A stretch of 39,644 nucleotides of DNA. It comes from an uncultured Prevotella sp. (GTDB lineage Bacteria > Bacteroidota > Bacteroidia > Bacteroidales > Bacteroidaceae). The DNA lies in assembly GCA_902491375.1 (NCBI GenBank), contig CABUHE010000019.1, positions 1 through 39,644 on the forward strand. Reading direction: 5' to 3'. Each line of letters opens with the position of its first letter. Within the stretch, counting starts at the first letter, position 1. A model generated the notes under the pieces. The model was not told the origin of the DNA. It saw only the letters and a program-made list of their open reading frames with translations, and did no database searches. Below, one piece after another: positions 25,467-33,640 of this stretch. The position numbers and the translations under genes are program-made.

Positions 25467-27968
25467 ATGAAAAAGTTTTTACTATTATGTCTTACAGCCC
25501 TTATGTGCTGTGTGACAGGTGCTTGGGCCCTTACAGGCACAGGTACGGAAAGTGATCCGTACGTCGTACAAGACGGCGATCAGTATGTGATTTCAGCCGG
25601 AGCTGGATCGGTTTACATTTCGTTTACGGCTCCTGAGGATGGTGCTCTTAACCTTGCCCAAAGCGCTTGGGGCATGCTTGGTTGGATGGTTAAGGCACCC
25701 GGCGATGCTGATTACGGCCAGTTTTCCGGCATGAGCGAAGACTGGGGAGAAGTGAAGAGTACGGATTTCAAAGGAATGAAAGCCGGCAAGACTTATCTTA
25801 TTAAGAACAATGCTGCTCCTTGGGCTGACGAAACTATCACTGTAACGTTTAAGCCTGCTACTGAAGATCCTAACTATTTCTCAATCGTTACTTCTGATCC
25901 GGCTGAAGGTTCTGCTCTTGGCCAGTATGGCAAGAATGAAACAGTCCTGACGTTTACTACCGATAAGCCGATATCTTATATGCGTGTTCAAATCGTAGGT
26001 AGTATCACAGGTCAAATGACCGACGTTCCGGCTGTTCCAGTAGGAGAGGGAACACCCGTTCTCGACGAGGAAGGCAATCCTGTTATCTTTGTAGACCGCA
26101 GCGATCCTAACAACACTTATGAGCTTAAGGAATATACTGAATGGAAAGTAGCAACAAGCAATGTTGATTATGACTGGGTGTTCTATTCAAACGAGAAGTA
26201 CACATTCTCTTTTGTTTCGTACACAGACCAGAATGCGTGGTATGACTACACTCCGTTGTTCACTACAAGTCTTGAGTTTGAAGGTTCAGTTGAACCCAAG
26301 CAGTATTCAGACATTGTTCTTGAAAACATTACACCGTCAATCGACGTTACTGACCCCAGCCAGATGCCAAGTTCTGAGAATCCTGTTGTGACATTTACTT
26401 TCAGCGGCCTTCTCAAGGTTAATGAAGTAGCTGCTGCAGTGGGCATGGGCATGGGTCTTGCACCACTTAAGTATGAGACTTCTGACGAGAATGGAAAGAC
26501 CAAGGTAGATGTTACTCTCGAGGGTGGCTCTAACGAGTCTTACATTACTGTTTACATCTCAGGTGTTGATGCTGAGACCGGTTTGGGCCTTAATGACGAG
26601 ACCGGACTGTATTCTCAATACTTCAGCGAGGCCAACAGCGCTTATACTGTAAGCGTGCCTTGGGCTGACGGACGCACTATCGACTATCTGCTCACTTTCT
26701 CTGACGAGAAACCGACTGACGGCAGCTATGTAGAGTCTTTGGAGAAGGTTACATTCAAGGCTAACAATGCAGCCGATGCTGACAAACTGTATAATGTATG
26801 CTACAACGCTACAGCTGGTGTTTACAACGAGGCTGGCGAGAAGGTATATGATGTATTGCTGAACAAGCTGAGCGAGTTCGGCGACGAGTTCGAAGCCGTT
26901 GTTTGCGAGCTTGGTTCTGTAAACCACGAGACAGGCGAAGGCACACCGGTTGCTTTAACAAAGCCTGGTGTTTATGTTTTGAAGGTTGACTCTATGGCTA
27001 TCGGCGACGGTAACTTCGACCCGCGCCAGCCTTGGCAGACTGACCTTGGCGGTTATACCAAGGGACGTTGCAACCCGACATGGAGCTGGACTTACAATGT
27101 TGTTGAGGAAATGGTTACCGTAGAGAGCGTTGACCCGGTTCCTTACGACATGAGCGGCGAGTACAACACTGAAATTCCTGCTGAAATCAAGCTGACAATG
27201 AGCTCACCTAACTTCACAGTTGCCGAGAACGGCGTTACTGCTAGATATGGAATGAACGCTAGAGAGGCTCTTGAGTACAGCGTTGACGGCAACGTACTCA
27301 CTGTCAAGCTCAGCGAGGCAGCACGTGCAGAGGCACAGGTTACCGTAATGATTGCAGCTACTTCTAACAACGGCGGTGCTCCTATCGTTTACGGTGCAGG
27401 AGAAGGCTTGCAGAACATCACCCTTACTTACATTACCGACCGTGCCAAGTTCGTTCCGGTATCTGTAACTCCTGAAAACGGAAGCACTGTAACCGAGCTT
27501 TCTGAAATAGTCCTTGACTTCGGCGCATCCAACGAGGTTGGCCCTATTGACATGGAGAAAAAGACTGTTACTCTTGAGTCTGCTGACGGCAAGTCATTCT
27601 CTTGCTCAATCGACTACGCCAGCCAGAGCAGCGCCGTACTCATTAACGTTACTACTCCTATCACAGAGGAAGGCACTTATACCCTGACAATACCTGAGGC
27701 TACGATTTACAACTCTACATACGACATGGGCTTTGTTGATGAAAATAACACTCCTCTCGGCGACTTCTACAACCCCGAGCTTGTTTACGTATTCCATGTT
27801 GACGACGCTACTGGCATCTCAGCCATCAAGACTGATGCTAACGGCAACGTCAAGGTTTACACCATCGACGGTGTTTACGTAGGCGAGGGTCCTGCCGTTG
27901 AGACTATCAACAATCTGCCTGCAGGCGTTTATGTAGTGAACGGTACAAAGATTGCTGTAAACAAGTAA
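25467..27968 (+). CDS. Secreted protein with repeated Ig-like modules and sorting tail
   Basis: An 833-residue exported protein with signal peptide MKKFLLLCLTALMCCVTGAWA|L. The first ~130 residues form a beta-rich module starting GTGTESDPYVVQDG. Four Ig-like (Big_5/SbsA-like) modules follow, beginning near SIVTSDPAEGS (~145), LENITPSIDV (~285), VESVDPVPYD (~550) and PVSVTPENGS (~667), with a less clear one between. The tail VKVYTIDGVYVGEGP ... GVYVVNGTKIAVNK is T9SS type A-like and close to that of the next gene. No enzyme motif is visible, so a surface adhesin or structural role is possible. It starts 42 bases after the preceding terminator with no clear promoter of its own. Confidence 0.75.
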   Translation: MKKFLLLCLTALMCCVTGAWALTGTGTESDPYVVQDGDQYVISAGAGSVYISFTAPEDGALNLAQSAWGMLGWMVKAPGDADYGQFSGMSEDWGEVKSTDFKGMKAGKTYLIKNNAAPWADETITVTFKPATEDPNYFSIVTSDPAEGSALGQYGKNETVLTFTTDKPISYMRVQIVGSITGQMTDVPAVPVGEGTPVLDEEGNPVIFVDRSDPNNTYELKEYTEWKVATSNVDYDWVFYSNEKYTFSFVSYTDQNAWYDYTPLFTTSLEFEGSVEPKQYSDIVLENITPSIDVTDPSQMPSSENPVVTFTFSGLLKVNEVAAAVGMGMGLAPLKYETSDENGKTKVDVTLEGGSNESYITVYISGVDAETGLGLNDETGLYSQYFSEANSAYTVSVPWADGRTIDYLLTFSDEKPTDGSYVESLEKVTFKANNAADADKLYNVCYNATAGVYNEAGEKVYDVLLNKLSEFGDEFEAVVCELGSVNHETGEGTPVALTKPGVYVLKVDSMAIGDGNFDPRQPWQTDLGGYTKGRCNPTWSWTYNVVEEMVTVESVDPVPYDMSGEYNTEIPAEIKLTMSSPNFTVAENGVTARYGMNAREALEYSVDGNVLTVKLSEAARAEAQVTVMIAATSNNGGAPIVYGAGEGLQNITLTYITDRAKFVPVSVTPENGSTVTELSEIVLDFGASNEVGPIDMEKKTVTLESADGKSFSCSIDYASQSSAVLINVTTPITEEGTYTLTIPEATIYNSTYDMGFVDENNTPLGDFYNPELVYVFHVDDATGISAIKTDANGNVKVYTIDGVYVGEGPAVETINNLPAGVYVVNGTKIAVNK

Positions 27969-27985
27969 TACAGCTTAACTGAAAT

Positions 27986-28043
27986 GGTGAAAGGGTGTGA
28001 CAGGGGTTTACATTACATGTTCCCTGTCCCCCGTTCACCTTTT
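27986..28043 (+). terminator. Imperfect long-stem terminator between secreted-protein genes
   Basis: GGTGAA...GACAGGG pairs with CCCTGTC...TTCACC across about 54 bases (27986-28039), with mismatches in the middle, and is followed by TTTTCTGTT. It lies 18 bases after the stop of the 833-residue protein gene. Confidence 0.65.
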
Positions 28044-28150
28044 CTGTTCCATATAAGCGGGCCGGCATCGGCTGCCTGGTCCGTGTTTTCGCTCAATGGC
28101 AGCCTTCGGATTGCTGCCGTGTAAAATCTTAATCTAATTAAATAATCAAA

Positions 28151-29761
28151 ATGAAAAAAATTCTTTTTGCTCTTTTGGCTTTCATGTTTGGCTTGTCCGG
28201 CATGTCGGCTCAGACGGATTACCATTTGGGCGCTATCAATGTCGGCACGGAAGGGTCTACCACGTTCGACCTGAAGGTGGGCAATGCCAATTATTTTTAT
28301 ATTACAGCTCCGGCTACGGGCAAACTCGAGTTTGATGTCGGTTTCGCCGGTGCGGTGTTTTATCTTACCGACTCGCAGTGGACTGACGAGACTAAGGTGG
28401 CGATAGGCTCTGACATTACTGCCGAAGGTAAAATCTTCAAGTGTGACGTCAATGCTGGAGAGACATATTATTTCAGCACCTCGCCCATATTTGACCCTAC
28501 GACCGTTGTAGTGTCTTACAGTACTGGTGAAAGCTCAATATCGCTTTCATGCAACTATAAAGACGGCGACAAGTTCGACCTTACCGACCCGAATCTCGAT
28601 TTGACATTCAGCCAGATTGTCACCATAGACAAGAAGCTCATCCTCTACGGTGAAGGCCAGCAGGAGGAGATCGCCGATTCGTACATCAATGACGTTTACA
28701 CCAACAACTACTATTATTCAATATCGTTGAGTGATCTCGTATCCCACCTTATGGACGGAGGAAAGATCGACGTGGGCGACAAGTTCACAATACGCCTTGA
28801 AGGCATTCGTGACAAGGAGAATCCCGACAAGATTTACGGTGATGACGGTTTGTTCGAGATTACGTTCGAACTTGCCGAGATGCCTGCAACGCTTCTATCA
28901 ATAGATCCTGCCGACGGCTCTGACATCAACTCGTTCTATCCGGAGGGCGGCGATGAAGGCTTTATCGTATTCAAATTCTCAGAGCCCCTTAATGAGGACA
29001 AGAGTAAAGTGAGGGTCAACATGGCTTGGGGTTACAAAGAGGCAGGCTCGTTCGAGAAGCACTTCCCTGAATTCACCATCGAAGGCAATACAGTCACTGT
29101 CGATATCCGTGGCATACTCATACCTGACGAGGTGGACACCGGCCGCGGCATGGATACTTCAACCAAGGTTACCATTACACTGTCAGGACTGACTACCGCC
29201 AAGGGTGGTTCTGTCGAGACCAACTATCCTGATATGGGTACTTCGTCTATAATTGTAATATATGGCGTTAAGGAGCAGGAAAACCTGTTCTTCGACTTCA
29301 TACCGATGAACGGATGCGCCTCGCTCGAGGGCTACGACGAGATTTTGATCTGGACCAACGTGCCAATACTCTACGACGGCATAACTCTTGGCTGGCTTGA
29401 CGCACGCGGCGGCCAGCGTTCGCGCACGTACACTCCGGAACAGGCACCTTTCACATGGGACGACTATTACGAAGGTTACATCGCACACATTCCAATCACC
29501 ACAATCTCACTGAAGAACGGTCCTGTGACTGTCGATGTTGTCAACGCACGCCAGCTTAACGGCGACCCCATTACCATTTCAGGTACGTTCAACACCATGG
29601 CTACCGGCATCGATTCAGTCGTAGCAGGCAATCCTGACGCCGACGTCAAGGTTTATACCATCGACGGCCGCATGGTAAGGGAAGGCAAGGCTGCAACTGC
29701 AACACAAGGTCTTGAGAAGGGTGTCTACATCGTAGGCGGAAAGAAACTGTTGGTGAAGTAA
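28151..29761 (+). CDS. Secreted Ig-like protein with sorting tail
   Basis: A 536-residue exported protein with signal peptide MKKILFALLAFMFGLSGMSA|Q. It has an N-terminal beta-rich module (residues ~22-125) similar in role to that of the preceding gene (both include an 'YF/VYI-T/S-AP' strand), then Ig-like modules, one clearly starting LLSIDPADGSDIN (~257). The last ~40 residues (VKVYTIDGRMVREGKA ... GVYIVGGKKLLVK) match the preceding protein's tail closely. The two genes are therefore likely related by duplication and domain loss. No enzymatic motif is seen. A very strong terminator follows at 29822. Confidence 0.75.
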   Translation: MKKILFALLAFMFGLSGMSAQTDYHLGAINVGTEGSTTFDLKVGNANYFYITAPATGKLEFDVGFAGAVFYLTDSQWTDETKVAIGSDITAEGKIFKCDVNAGETYYFSTSPIFDPTTVVVSYSTGESSISLSCNYKDGDKFDLTDPNLDLTFSQIVTIDKKLILYGEGQQEEIADSYINDVYTNNYYYSISLSDLVSHLMDGGKIDVGDKFTIRLEGIRDKENPDKIYGDDGLFEITFELAEMPATLLSIDPADGSDINSFYPEGGDEGFIVFKFSEPLNEDKSKVRVNMAWGYKEAGSFEKHFPEFTIEGNTVTVDIRGILIPDEVDTGRGMDTSTKVTITLSGLTTAKGGSVETNYPDMGTSSIIVIYGVKEQENLFFDFIPMNGCASLEGYDEILIWTNVPILYDGITLGWLDARGGQRSRTYTPEQAPFTWDDYYEGYIAHIPITTISLKNGPVTVDVVNARQLNGDPITISGTFNTMATGIDSVVAGNPDADVKVYTIDGRMVREGKAATATQGLEKGVYIVGGKKLLVK

Positions 29762-29821
29762 CACAGGTATTTGTAAAACTACCGCCTACGAGTCGTTTTA
29801 AGCGGTTCTGGCGGCATAACT

Positions 29822-29880
29822 AACGGCTGCAAGGCAAGTGGCGGACGGCATGTCCGCCGGGCCTTGCAGCCGTTTTATTT
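29822..29880 (+). terminator. Strong terminator of the secreted-protein cluster
   Basis: Outer arms of 14 bp (29822-29835 with 29861-29874, AACGGCTGCAAGGC) pair perfectly and enclose a second 7-bp stem (GGCGGAC/GTCCGCC), followed by TTTTATTTT. Confidence 0.93.
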
Positions 29881-30109
29881 TGCGTCCTCACGGCAGCCGC
29901 AGCCGTGTGTGCGGCTGCCGGTTTGTCCTTGCCTGCCGCGCGTTGTCTGCCCCGTTAGTTTCACGCCTTCGTGCCAGGATACGGAAAAGCGGCCAGGATA
30001 ACCACTCCGCCGCCGCCCTGTGTGCCTGTCTCCCGGCACCGGGCTGTATGGCTGCGGTAATGCTTATCCTGGCCGCTGTGTGCGTTTATGCCGTCCTTGG
30101 GCTGCTGCG
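29881..30109. other. Gap between convergent genes with two further hairpins
   Basis: No gene here. It holds a perfect 10-bp inverted repeat (CGGCAGCCGC at 29891-29900 and its complement at 29911-29920) and the long nested hairpin at 29988-30077. An open frame covers it on the + strand but lacks any protein-like features. Confidence 0.65.
29985..30077 (-). terminator. Long nested hairpin, probable terminator of kduD
   Basis: Perfect 14-bp arms (AGCGGCCAGGATAA at 29988-30001 and its complement at 30064-30077) enclose 62 bases that can form nested stems (CCGC/GCGG, GTGCC/GGCAC). On the minus strand a short T run follows. It lies 33 bases after the kduD stop. Confidence 0.7.
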
Positions 30110-30913
30110 TCAAGGCTGCTTGCCTATGTAGGCGAGTATTCCGCCGTCTACGTAAAGGATATGTCCGTTTACGAAGTCTGATGCGTCAGAAGCAAGGAAT
30201 ACAGCCGGACCCATAAGGTCTTCGGGAGTTCCCCAGCGTGCGGCAGGAGTCTTAGATACGATGAAGCTGTCAAACGGATGACGGCTGCCGTCCGGCTGAC
30301 GCTCGCGCAGCGGCGCTGTCTGCGGTGTTGCGATGTAGCCCGGGCCGATACCGTTGCACTGTATGTTGTGCTCGCCGAACTCTGAACAGATGTTGCGTGT
30401 CAGCATCTTCAGTCCGCCTTTGGCTGCTGCGTAGGCTGATACTGTCTCGCGGCCCAGCTCGCTCATCATTGAGCAAACGTTGATAATCTTGCCGTGACCT
30501 TTCTTAATCATGCCCGGAATGACTGCCTTTGACACGATGAACGGCGCGTTGAGGTCGATGTCTACAACCTGACGGAAGTCCTCAACCGACATCTCTGTCA
30601 TCGGTATTCGTTTGATTATGCCTGCGTTGTTGACAAGAATATCGATTGTGCCGAGCTCTTTCTCTATGTCGGCAACCATCTTCTTTACTTCGTCTTCCTT
30701 TGTTACGTCGCAGATATAGCCCTTGGCGTCTATGCCTTTAGCCTTATAGTCGGCCAGTGCCTGGTCCATGTGCTTCTGTGAACGGCAGTTGAACGCAATC
30801 TTAGCACCTGCCTGTGCGTATGCTTCTGCTATTGCGAAGCCTATTCCGTAAGCGGCTCCCGTTACGAGTGCCACCTTTCCCTCAAGTGAGAATCTTTTTG
30901 AAAATGTATCCAT
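30110..30913 (-). CDS. kduD: SDR-family 2-dehydro-3-deoxy-D-gluconate 5-dehydrogenase (KduD-type)
   Basis: NAD(P)-dependent cytosolic reductase of the short-chain dehydrogenase family, 267 residues. Motifs are the cofactor-binding TGAAYGIG (residues 18-25), NNAG (95-98), and the catalytic Ser148, Tyr161 and Lys165 (YAAAK). Because kduI lies 16 bases upstream in the same operon, it most likely reduces 3-deoxy-D-glycero-2,5-hexodiulosonate to 2-keto-3-deoxygluconate in breakdown of unsaturated uronates from pectin or glycosaminoglycans. Alone, the sequence would also fit a gluconate 5-dehydrogenase, a common label for Bacteroidetes homologues. No KDG kinase or aldolase gene is in this window. 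A long hairpin terminator follows. Confidence 0.88.
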   Translation of the reverse strand: MDTFSKRFSLEGKVALVTGAAYGIGFAIAEAYAQAGAKIAFNCRSQKHMDQALADYKAKGIDAKGYICDVTKEDEVKKMVADIEKELGTIDILVNNAGIIKRIPMTEMSVEDFRQVVDIDLNAPFIVSKAVIPGMIKKGHGKIINVCSMMSELGRETVSAYAAAKGGLKMLTRNICSEFGEHNIQCNGIGPGYIATPQTAPLRERQPDGSRHPFDSFIVSKTPAARWGTPEDLMGPAVFLASDASDFVNGHILYVDGGILAYIGKQP

Positions 30914-30929
30914 AAGTGTAGTTTTGTCT

Positions 30930-31775
30930 TTATTTCAGGTCAGTTATCTTAGAGAAATCCTGGTCGCCGTAGTCGAGGTTTTCGCCTCCCATGCCCCAGA
31001 TGAAGGTGTAGTTGTGCGTTGCGGCTGCGCTGTGAATACTCCATTCCGGTGAGAGAACGGCCTGGTCTCCTTTCATCCAGATGTGGCGAGTCTCGTCAAT
31101 CTGTCCCATGAAGTGGCATACAGCCTGATCCTCAGGAACCTCGAAATAGAAGTAAGCCTCCATACGACGGCTGTGAACGTGTGCCGGCATAGTGTTCCAT
31201 ACGCTGCCCGGAGCAAGCTCGGTCATACCCATCTGAAGCTGACAGGTAGGAAGTACCTGTGAAACGAGCATCTTGTTGATGTCGCGTTCGTTGCTCATCT
31301 CGAGTGAACCCATGTGCGCTACCACTGCGTCTGCCTTTGTTACCTTCTTGCAGGGATACTCCTTGTGTGCGGTTACGCTGTTGAAGTAGAACTTTGCAGG
31401 CTTCTGCGCGTCCTTGCTGCTGAAGTAAACGTCGCGGTCGCCACGGCCTATGTAGAGAGCCTCTTTGTAGCCCAGAGTGTATGTTTCGTCGCCGACTTTG
31501 ACAACACCCTCACCCTCGCCGACGTTGAAAATGCCGACCTCGCGGCGTGTTGTGAAGTAATCAGCCTTCAGCGGGTCTATCGCTTCGAGCTTCAGCTCTT
31601 CCTTTACAGGCATTGCGCCGCCTACAACCATGCGGTCGTACATAGAGTAAACCATATTTACTTCGTCTGCTGCGAATACCTTTTCGATAAGGAAGTCGCG
31701 GCGGATTCTCTTTGTGTCATAGCTCTTTGCATCTTCAGGATGCGCTGCGTAGCGGATTTCGTAATTTGTTTTCAT
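30930..31775 (-). CDS. kduI: 5-dehydro-4-deoxy-D-glucuronate isomerase
   Basis: Cytosolic zinc enzyme that converts 5-keto-4-deoxyuronate, released from unsaturated uronates, to the hexodiulosonate used by KduD. The 281-residue cupin protein shows the metal site HVHSRRMEAYFYF (His199, His201, Glu206) and His248 in SIHSAAATHNYTFIWGMGGEN, matching the three His and one Glu of the E. coli enzyme. It is the first gene of the kduI-kduD operon. A TAACTTTG box at 31826-31833 lies about 50 bases upstream and directly next to the terminator of the tRNA-Gln gene. The pair is a usual module in pectin- or glycan-degrading Bacteroidales. Confidence 0.95.
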   Translation of the reverse strand: MKTNYEIRYAAHPEDAKSYDTKRIRRDFLIEKVFAADEVNMVYSMYDRMVVGGAMPVKEELKLEAIDPLKADYFTTRREVGIFNVGEGEGVVKVGDETYTLGYKEALYIGRGDRDVYFSSKDAQKPAKFYFNSVTAHKEYPCKKVTKADAVVAHMGSLEMSNERDINKMLVSQVLPTCQLQMGMTELAPGSVWNTMPAHVHSRRMEAYFYFEVPEDQAVCHFMGQIDETRHIWMKGDQAVLSPEWSIHSAAATHNYTFIWGMGGENLDYGDQDFSKITDLK

Positions 31776-31825
31776 AATTTATTTTTAGTTTGATTGTTTT
31801 TTGAAAAATCGTAATTTAGGTTTTG

Positions 31826-31833
31826 CAAAGTTA
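31826..31833 (-). promoter_or_regulatory. -7 box of kduI-kduD
   Basis: TAACTTTG on the minus strand fits TAnnTTTG and is 51 bases before the kduI start. The -33 position falls inside the tRNA terminator hairpin and has no clean TTTG at 19-21 bp, so an activator may be needed. Confidence 0.5.
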
Positions 31834-31872
31834 CTAAAAAAAATCGCACCTTTAATATGCAAAGGTGCGATT
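31834..31872 (-). terminator. Terminator of tRNA-Gln, palindrome of the dispersed family
   Basis: A perfect 12-bp stem (AATCGCACCTTT at 31842-31853 with its complement at 31861-31872) with a 7-base loop is followed on the minus strand by eight T. Its core GCACCTTTAATATGC resembles the palindrome at 8046-8071. Confidence 0.88.
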
Positions 31873-31897
31873 ATTGTATGAATAATATTTAAAAATG

Positions 31898-31968
31898 TTG
31901 TCCAAAGCGGATTCGAACCACTACAAACAGAACCAAAACCTGTTGTGCTACCATTACACCATTGGACA
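31898..31968 (-). tRNA. tRNA-Gln (anticodon UUG)
   Basis: A 71-nt cloverleaf on the minus strand. The acceptor arms TGTCCAA and TTGGACA pair fully, the D arm is GTGT/GCAC with GG in the loop, and the anticodon stem ACAGG/TCTGT encloses TTTTGGT with anticodon TTG. The T arm encloses TTCGAAT. The 3' CCA is not encoded. It has its own consensus promoter and terminator, so it is a single transcription unit between tyrS and kduI. Confidence 0.96.
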
Positions 31969-31978
31969 ATCACGGGTG

Positions 31979-32010
31979 CAAAGGTAGTGGTTTTTTACGC
32001 CACTACCAAA
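31979..32010 (-). promoter_or_regulatory. Consensus promoter of tRNA-Gln with inverted repeat in its spacer
   Basis: On the minus strand TTTG (32010-32007), a 20-bp spacer and TACCTTTG (31986-31979) match the consensus. A perfect 8-bp inverted repeat, GGTAGTGG (31983-31990) and CCACTACC (32000-32007), spans almost exactly from the -33 to the -7 box. It could instead be a leftover of the tyrS terminator. Confidence 0.75.
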
Positions 32011-32025
32011 AATTTGAACGACTTT

Positions 32026-33327
32026 TTAGTCTTTAACGGTTACTAAGTAGTAATTTTTCTTACCTCTCTGTACGAGCAGATATTTGCCGTCAATGAGGTC
32101 GTCAGCCGTTACAGCGCGGTCGAATGCCGTCAGTTTCTCTTTGTTTAGCGATACGCCGCCACCCTGTACGAGCTTGCGCATCTCGCCTTTGCTGGCGAAT
32201 ATGGCTGCCTCTGTGGTGAACAGCTCTACTGCCGGAAGTCCGAGCTTGTCTTTTGAGACCTCAAACTGAGGCACGCCTTCGAATATATCGAGCAGTGTCT
32301 GTTCGTCGAGCTTCAGCAGACTTTCCTTTGTCGACTTGCCGAAAAGGATGTTGGAAGCCTCTACGGCTGCCTCGTAGTCGGCGCGTGAGTGTACCATTAC
32401 GGTTACCTCTTCAGCCAGACGGCGCTGAAGTGTGCGGCGTCCCGGATCCTGACGGTGCTCCTCGATGAGGGCGTCGATTGTCTCTTTGTCGAGACTTGTG
32501 AATATCTTTATGTAGCGTTCTGCGTCGTCGTCGCTGACGTTGAGCCAGAACTGGTAGAACTTGTAGGGTGATGTGCGCTTCGGGTCGAGCCATACGTTGC
32601 CGCTTTCAGTCTTTCCGAACTTCTTTCCGTCGGCCTTGGTTATCAGCGGACAGGTCAGCGCGTATGCGTCAGCCTCTGCTCCGAGTGTGCGTCGGATAAG
32701 CTCTGTTCCGGTGGTCATGTTGCCCCACTGGTCGTTACCGCCGAGCTGTAGCTTGCAGCCCTTGTGCTGGTAGAGGTAGAGGAAGTCGTAGCCCTGGAGC
32801 AGCTGATAAGTGAACTCGGTGAACGAAAGACCGTCGCGGGCCTCGCCGTTGAGTCGCTGCTGCACGCTCTCTTTTGCCATCATGTAGTTTACGGTGATGT
32901 GCTTTCCGACCTCACGTGCGAAGTTTAGGAAGGTGAAGTCTTTCATCCAGTCGTAGTTGTTGACAAGTTCGGCTGCGTTAGGCACGTCGCTGCTGAAGTC
33001 GAGGAACTTGGCTACCTGTGCCTTTATGCACTCCTGGTTGTGGTAGAGTGTCTTGTCATCAAGCAGATTACGCTCCTGGCTCTTGCCTGAGGGGTCGCCT
33101 ATCATGCCTGTGGCTCCGCCAACGAGTATAATCGGTTTGTGTCCGCAGCGCTGCAGGTGGCGCAGCATCATGATGCCGCAGAGGTGGCCTATATGGAGTG
33201 AGTCGGCTGTAGGGTCAGTGCCCAGGTATGCCGTTACCTGCTCTTTCTGCAAGAGCTCTTCTGTGCCGGGCATAATCTGGCTCAGCATGCCACGCCACTT
33301 GAGTTCTTCAACAAAGTTCTTGTTCAT
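32026..33327 (-). CDS. tyrS: Tyrosyl-tRNA synthetase
   Basis: Cytosolic class I synthetase that charges tRNA-Tyr, 433 residues, normal for the bacterial TyrRS with a C-terminal S4 RNA-binding domain. The HIGH motif is at residues 45-48 after LGTDPTADSL. The KMSKS-type loop reads KFGKT (236-240), as in the KFGKT class of TyrRS. Residues ~360-430 form the S4-like domain (VSLNKEKLTAFDRAV...DGKYLLVQRGKKNYYLV). It is the last protein gene of a long minus-strand run starting at metK and follows yidD by 57 bases. No T-box leader is seen, as expected in this phylum. Confidence 0.97.
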   Translation of the reverse strand: MNKNFVEELKWRGMLSQIMPGTEELLQKEQVTAYLGTDPTADSLHIGHLCGIMMLRHLQRCGHKPIILVGGATGMIGDPSGKSQERNLLDDKTLYHNQECIKAQVAKFLDFSSDVPNAAELVNNYDWMKDFTFLNFAREVGKHITVNYMMAKESVQQRLNGEARDGLSFTEFTYQLLQGYDFLYLYQHKGCKLQLGGNDQWGNMTTGTELIRRTLGAEADAYALTCPLITKADGKKFGKTESGNVWLDPKRTSPYKFYQFWLNVSDDDAERYIKIFTSLDKETIDALIEEHRQDPGRRTLQRRLAEEVTVMVHSRADYEAAVEASNILFGKSTKESLLKLDEQTLLDIFEGVPQFEVSKDKLGLPAVELFTTEAAIFASKGEMRKLVQGGGVSLNKEKLTAFDRAVTADDLIDGKYLLVQRGKKNYYLVTVKD

Positions 33328-33384
33328 TGTATGGTTTTTCTGTTTTAATGTTTACTGGAGGTTATTCTGTACGCGACCTGCCGC

Positions 33385-33636
33385 TTACGGCACTGGGTCG
33401 TATCCGCTTCCGCCCCACGGGTGGCATCTCTGCAGCCTGCGTATGGCAAGTATCAGTCCTTTTACGGGGCCGTGCTTTCTGAGCGCCTGCTTGGCGTATT
33501 CAGAGCAAGTCGGTGTGAATCTGCACGATGGAGGGGTAAAGGGTGATATGAATTTCTGGTAGAAGATAATCGGCACGCACAGCAGCAATACCAGTGCTTT
33601 TGACAATATGCGGATGAAACCTTTTAATTTTTCCAT
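33385..33636 (-). CDS. yidD: Membrane protein insertion efficiency factor YidD
   Basis: A small inner-membrane-associated protein (83 residues) that assists YidC-dependent insertion of membrane proteins. The family pattern is clear: an amphipathic/hydrophobic N-terminal helix, then FYQKFISPFTPPSCRFTPTCSEYAKQALRKHG and RLQRCHPWGGSGYDPVP, with the three conserved cysteines. Start ATG 33636 lies 4 bases after the rnpA stop; an in-frame TTG at 33657 would overlap rnpA and is less likely. The rnpA-yidD pair is conserved across bacteria, but rpmH and yidC are absent next to it here. Confidence 0.95.
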   Translation of the reverse strand: MEKLKGFIRILSKALVLLLCVPIIFYQKFISPFTPPSCRFTPTCSEYAKQALRKHGPVKGLILAIRRLQRCHPWGGSGYDPVP

Positions 33637-33640
33637 CTGC

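Noticed and set aside
29838..30131. 97-codon + strand ORF in the convergent gap
   Set aside because: It runs through three perfect hairpins and the kduD end, and its residues look like chance translation of GC-rich DNA.
31785..31973. 62-codon minus-strand ORF
   Set aside because: It covers the tRNA-Gln gene and its terminator.
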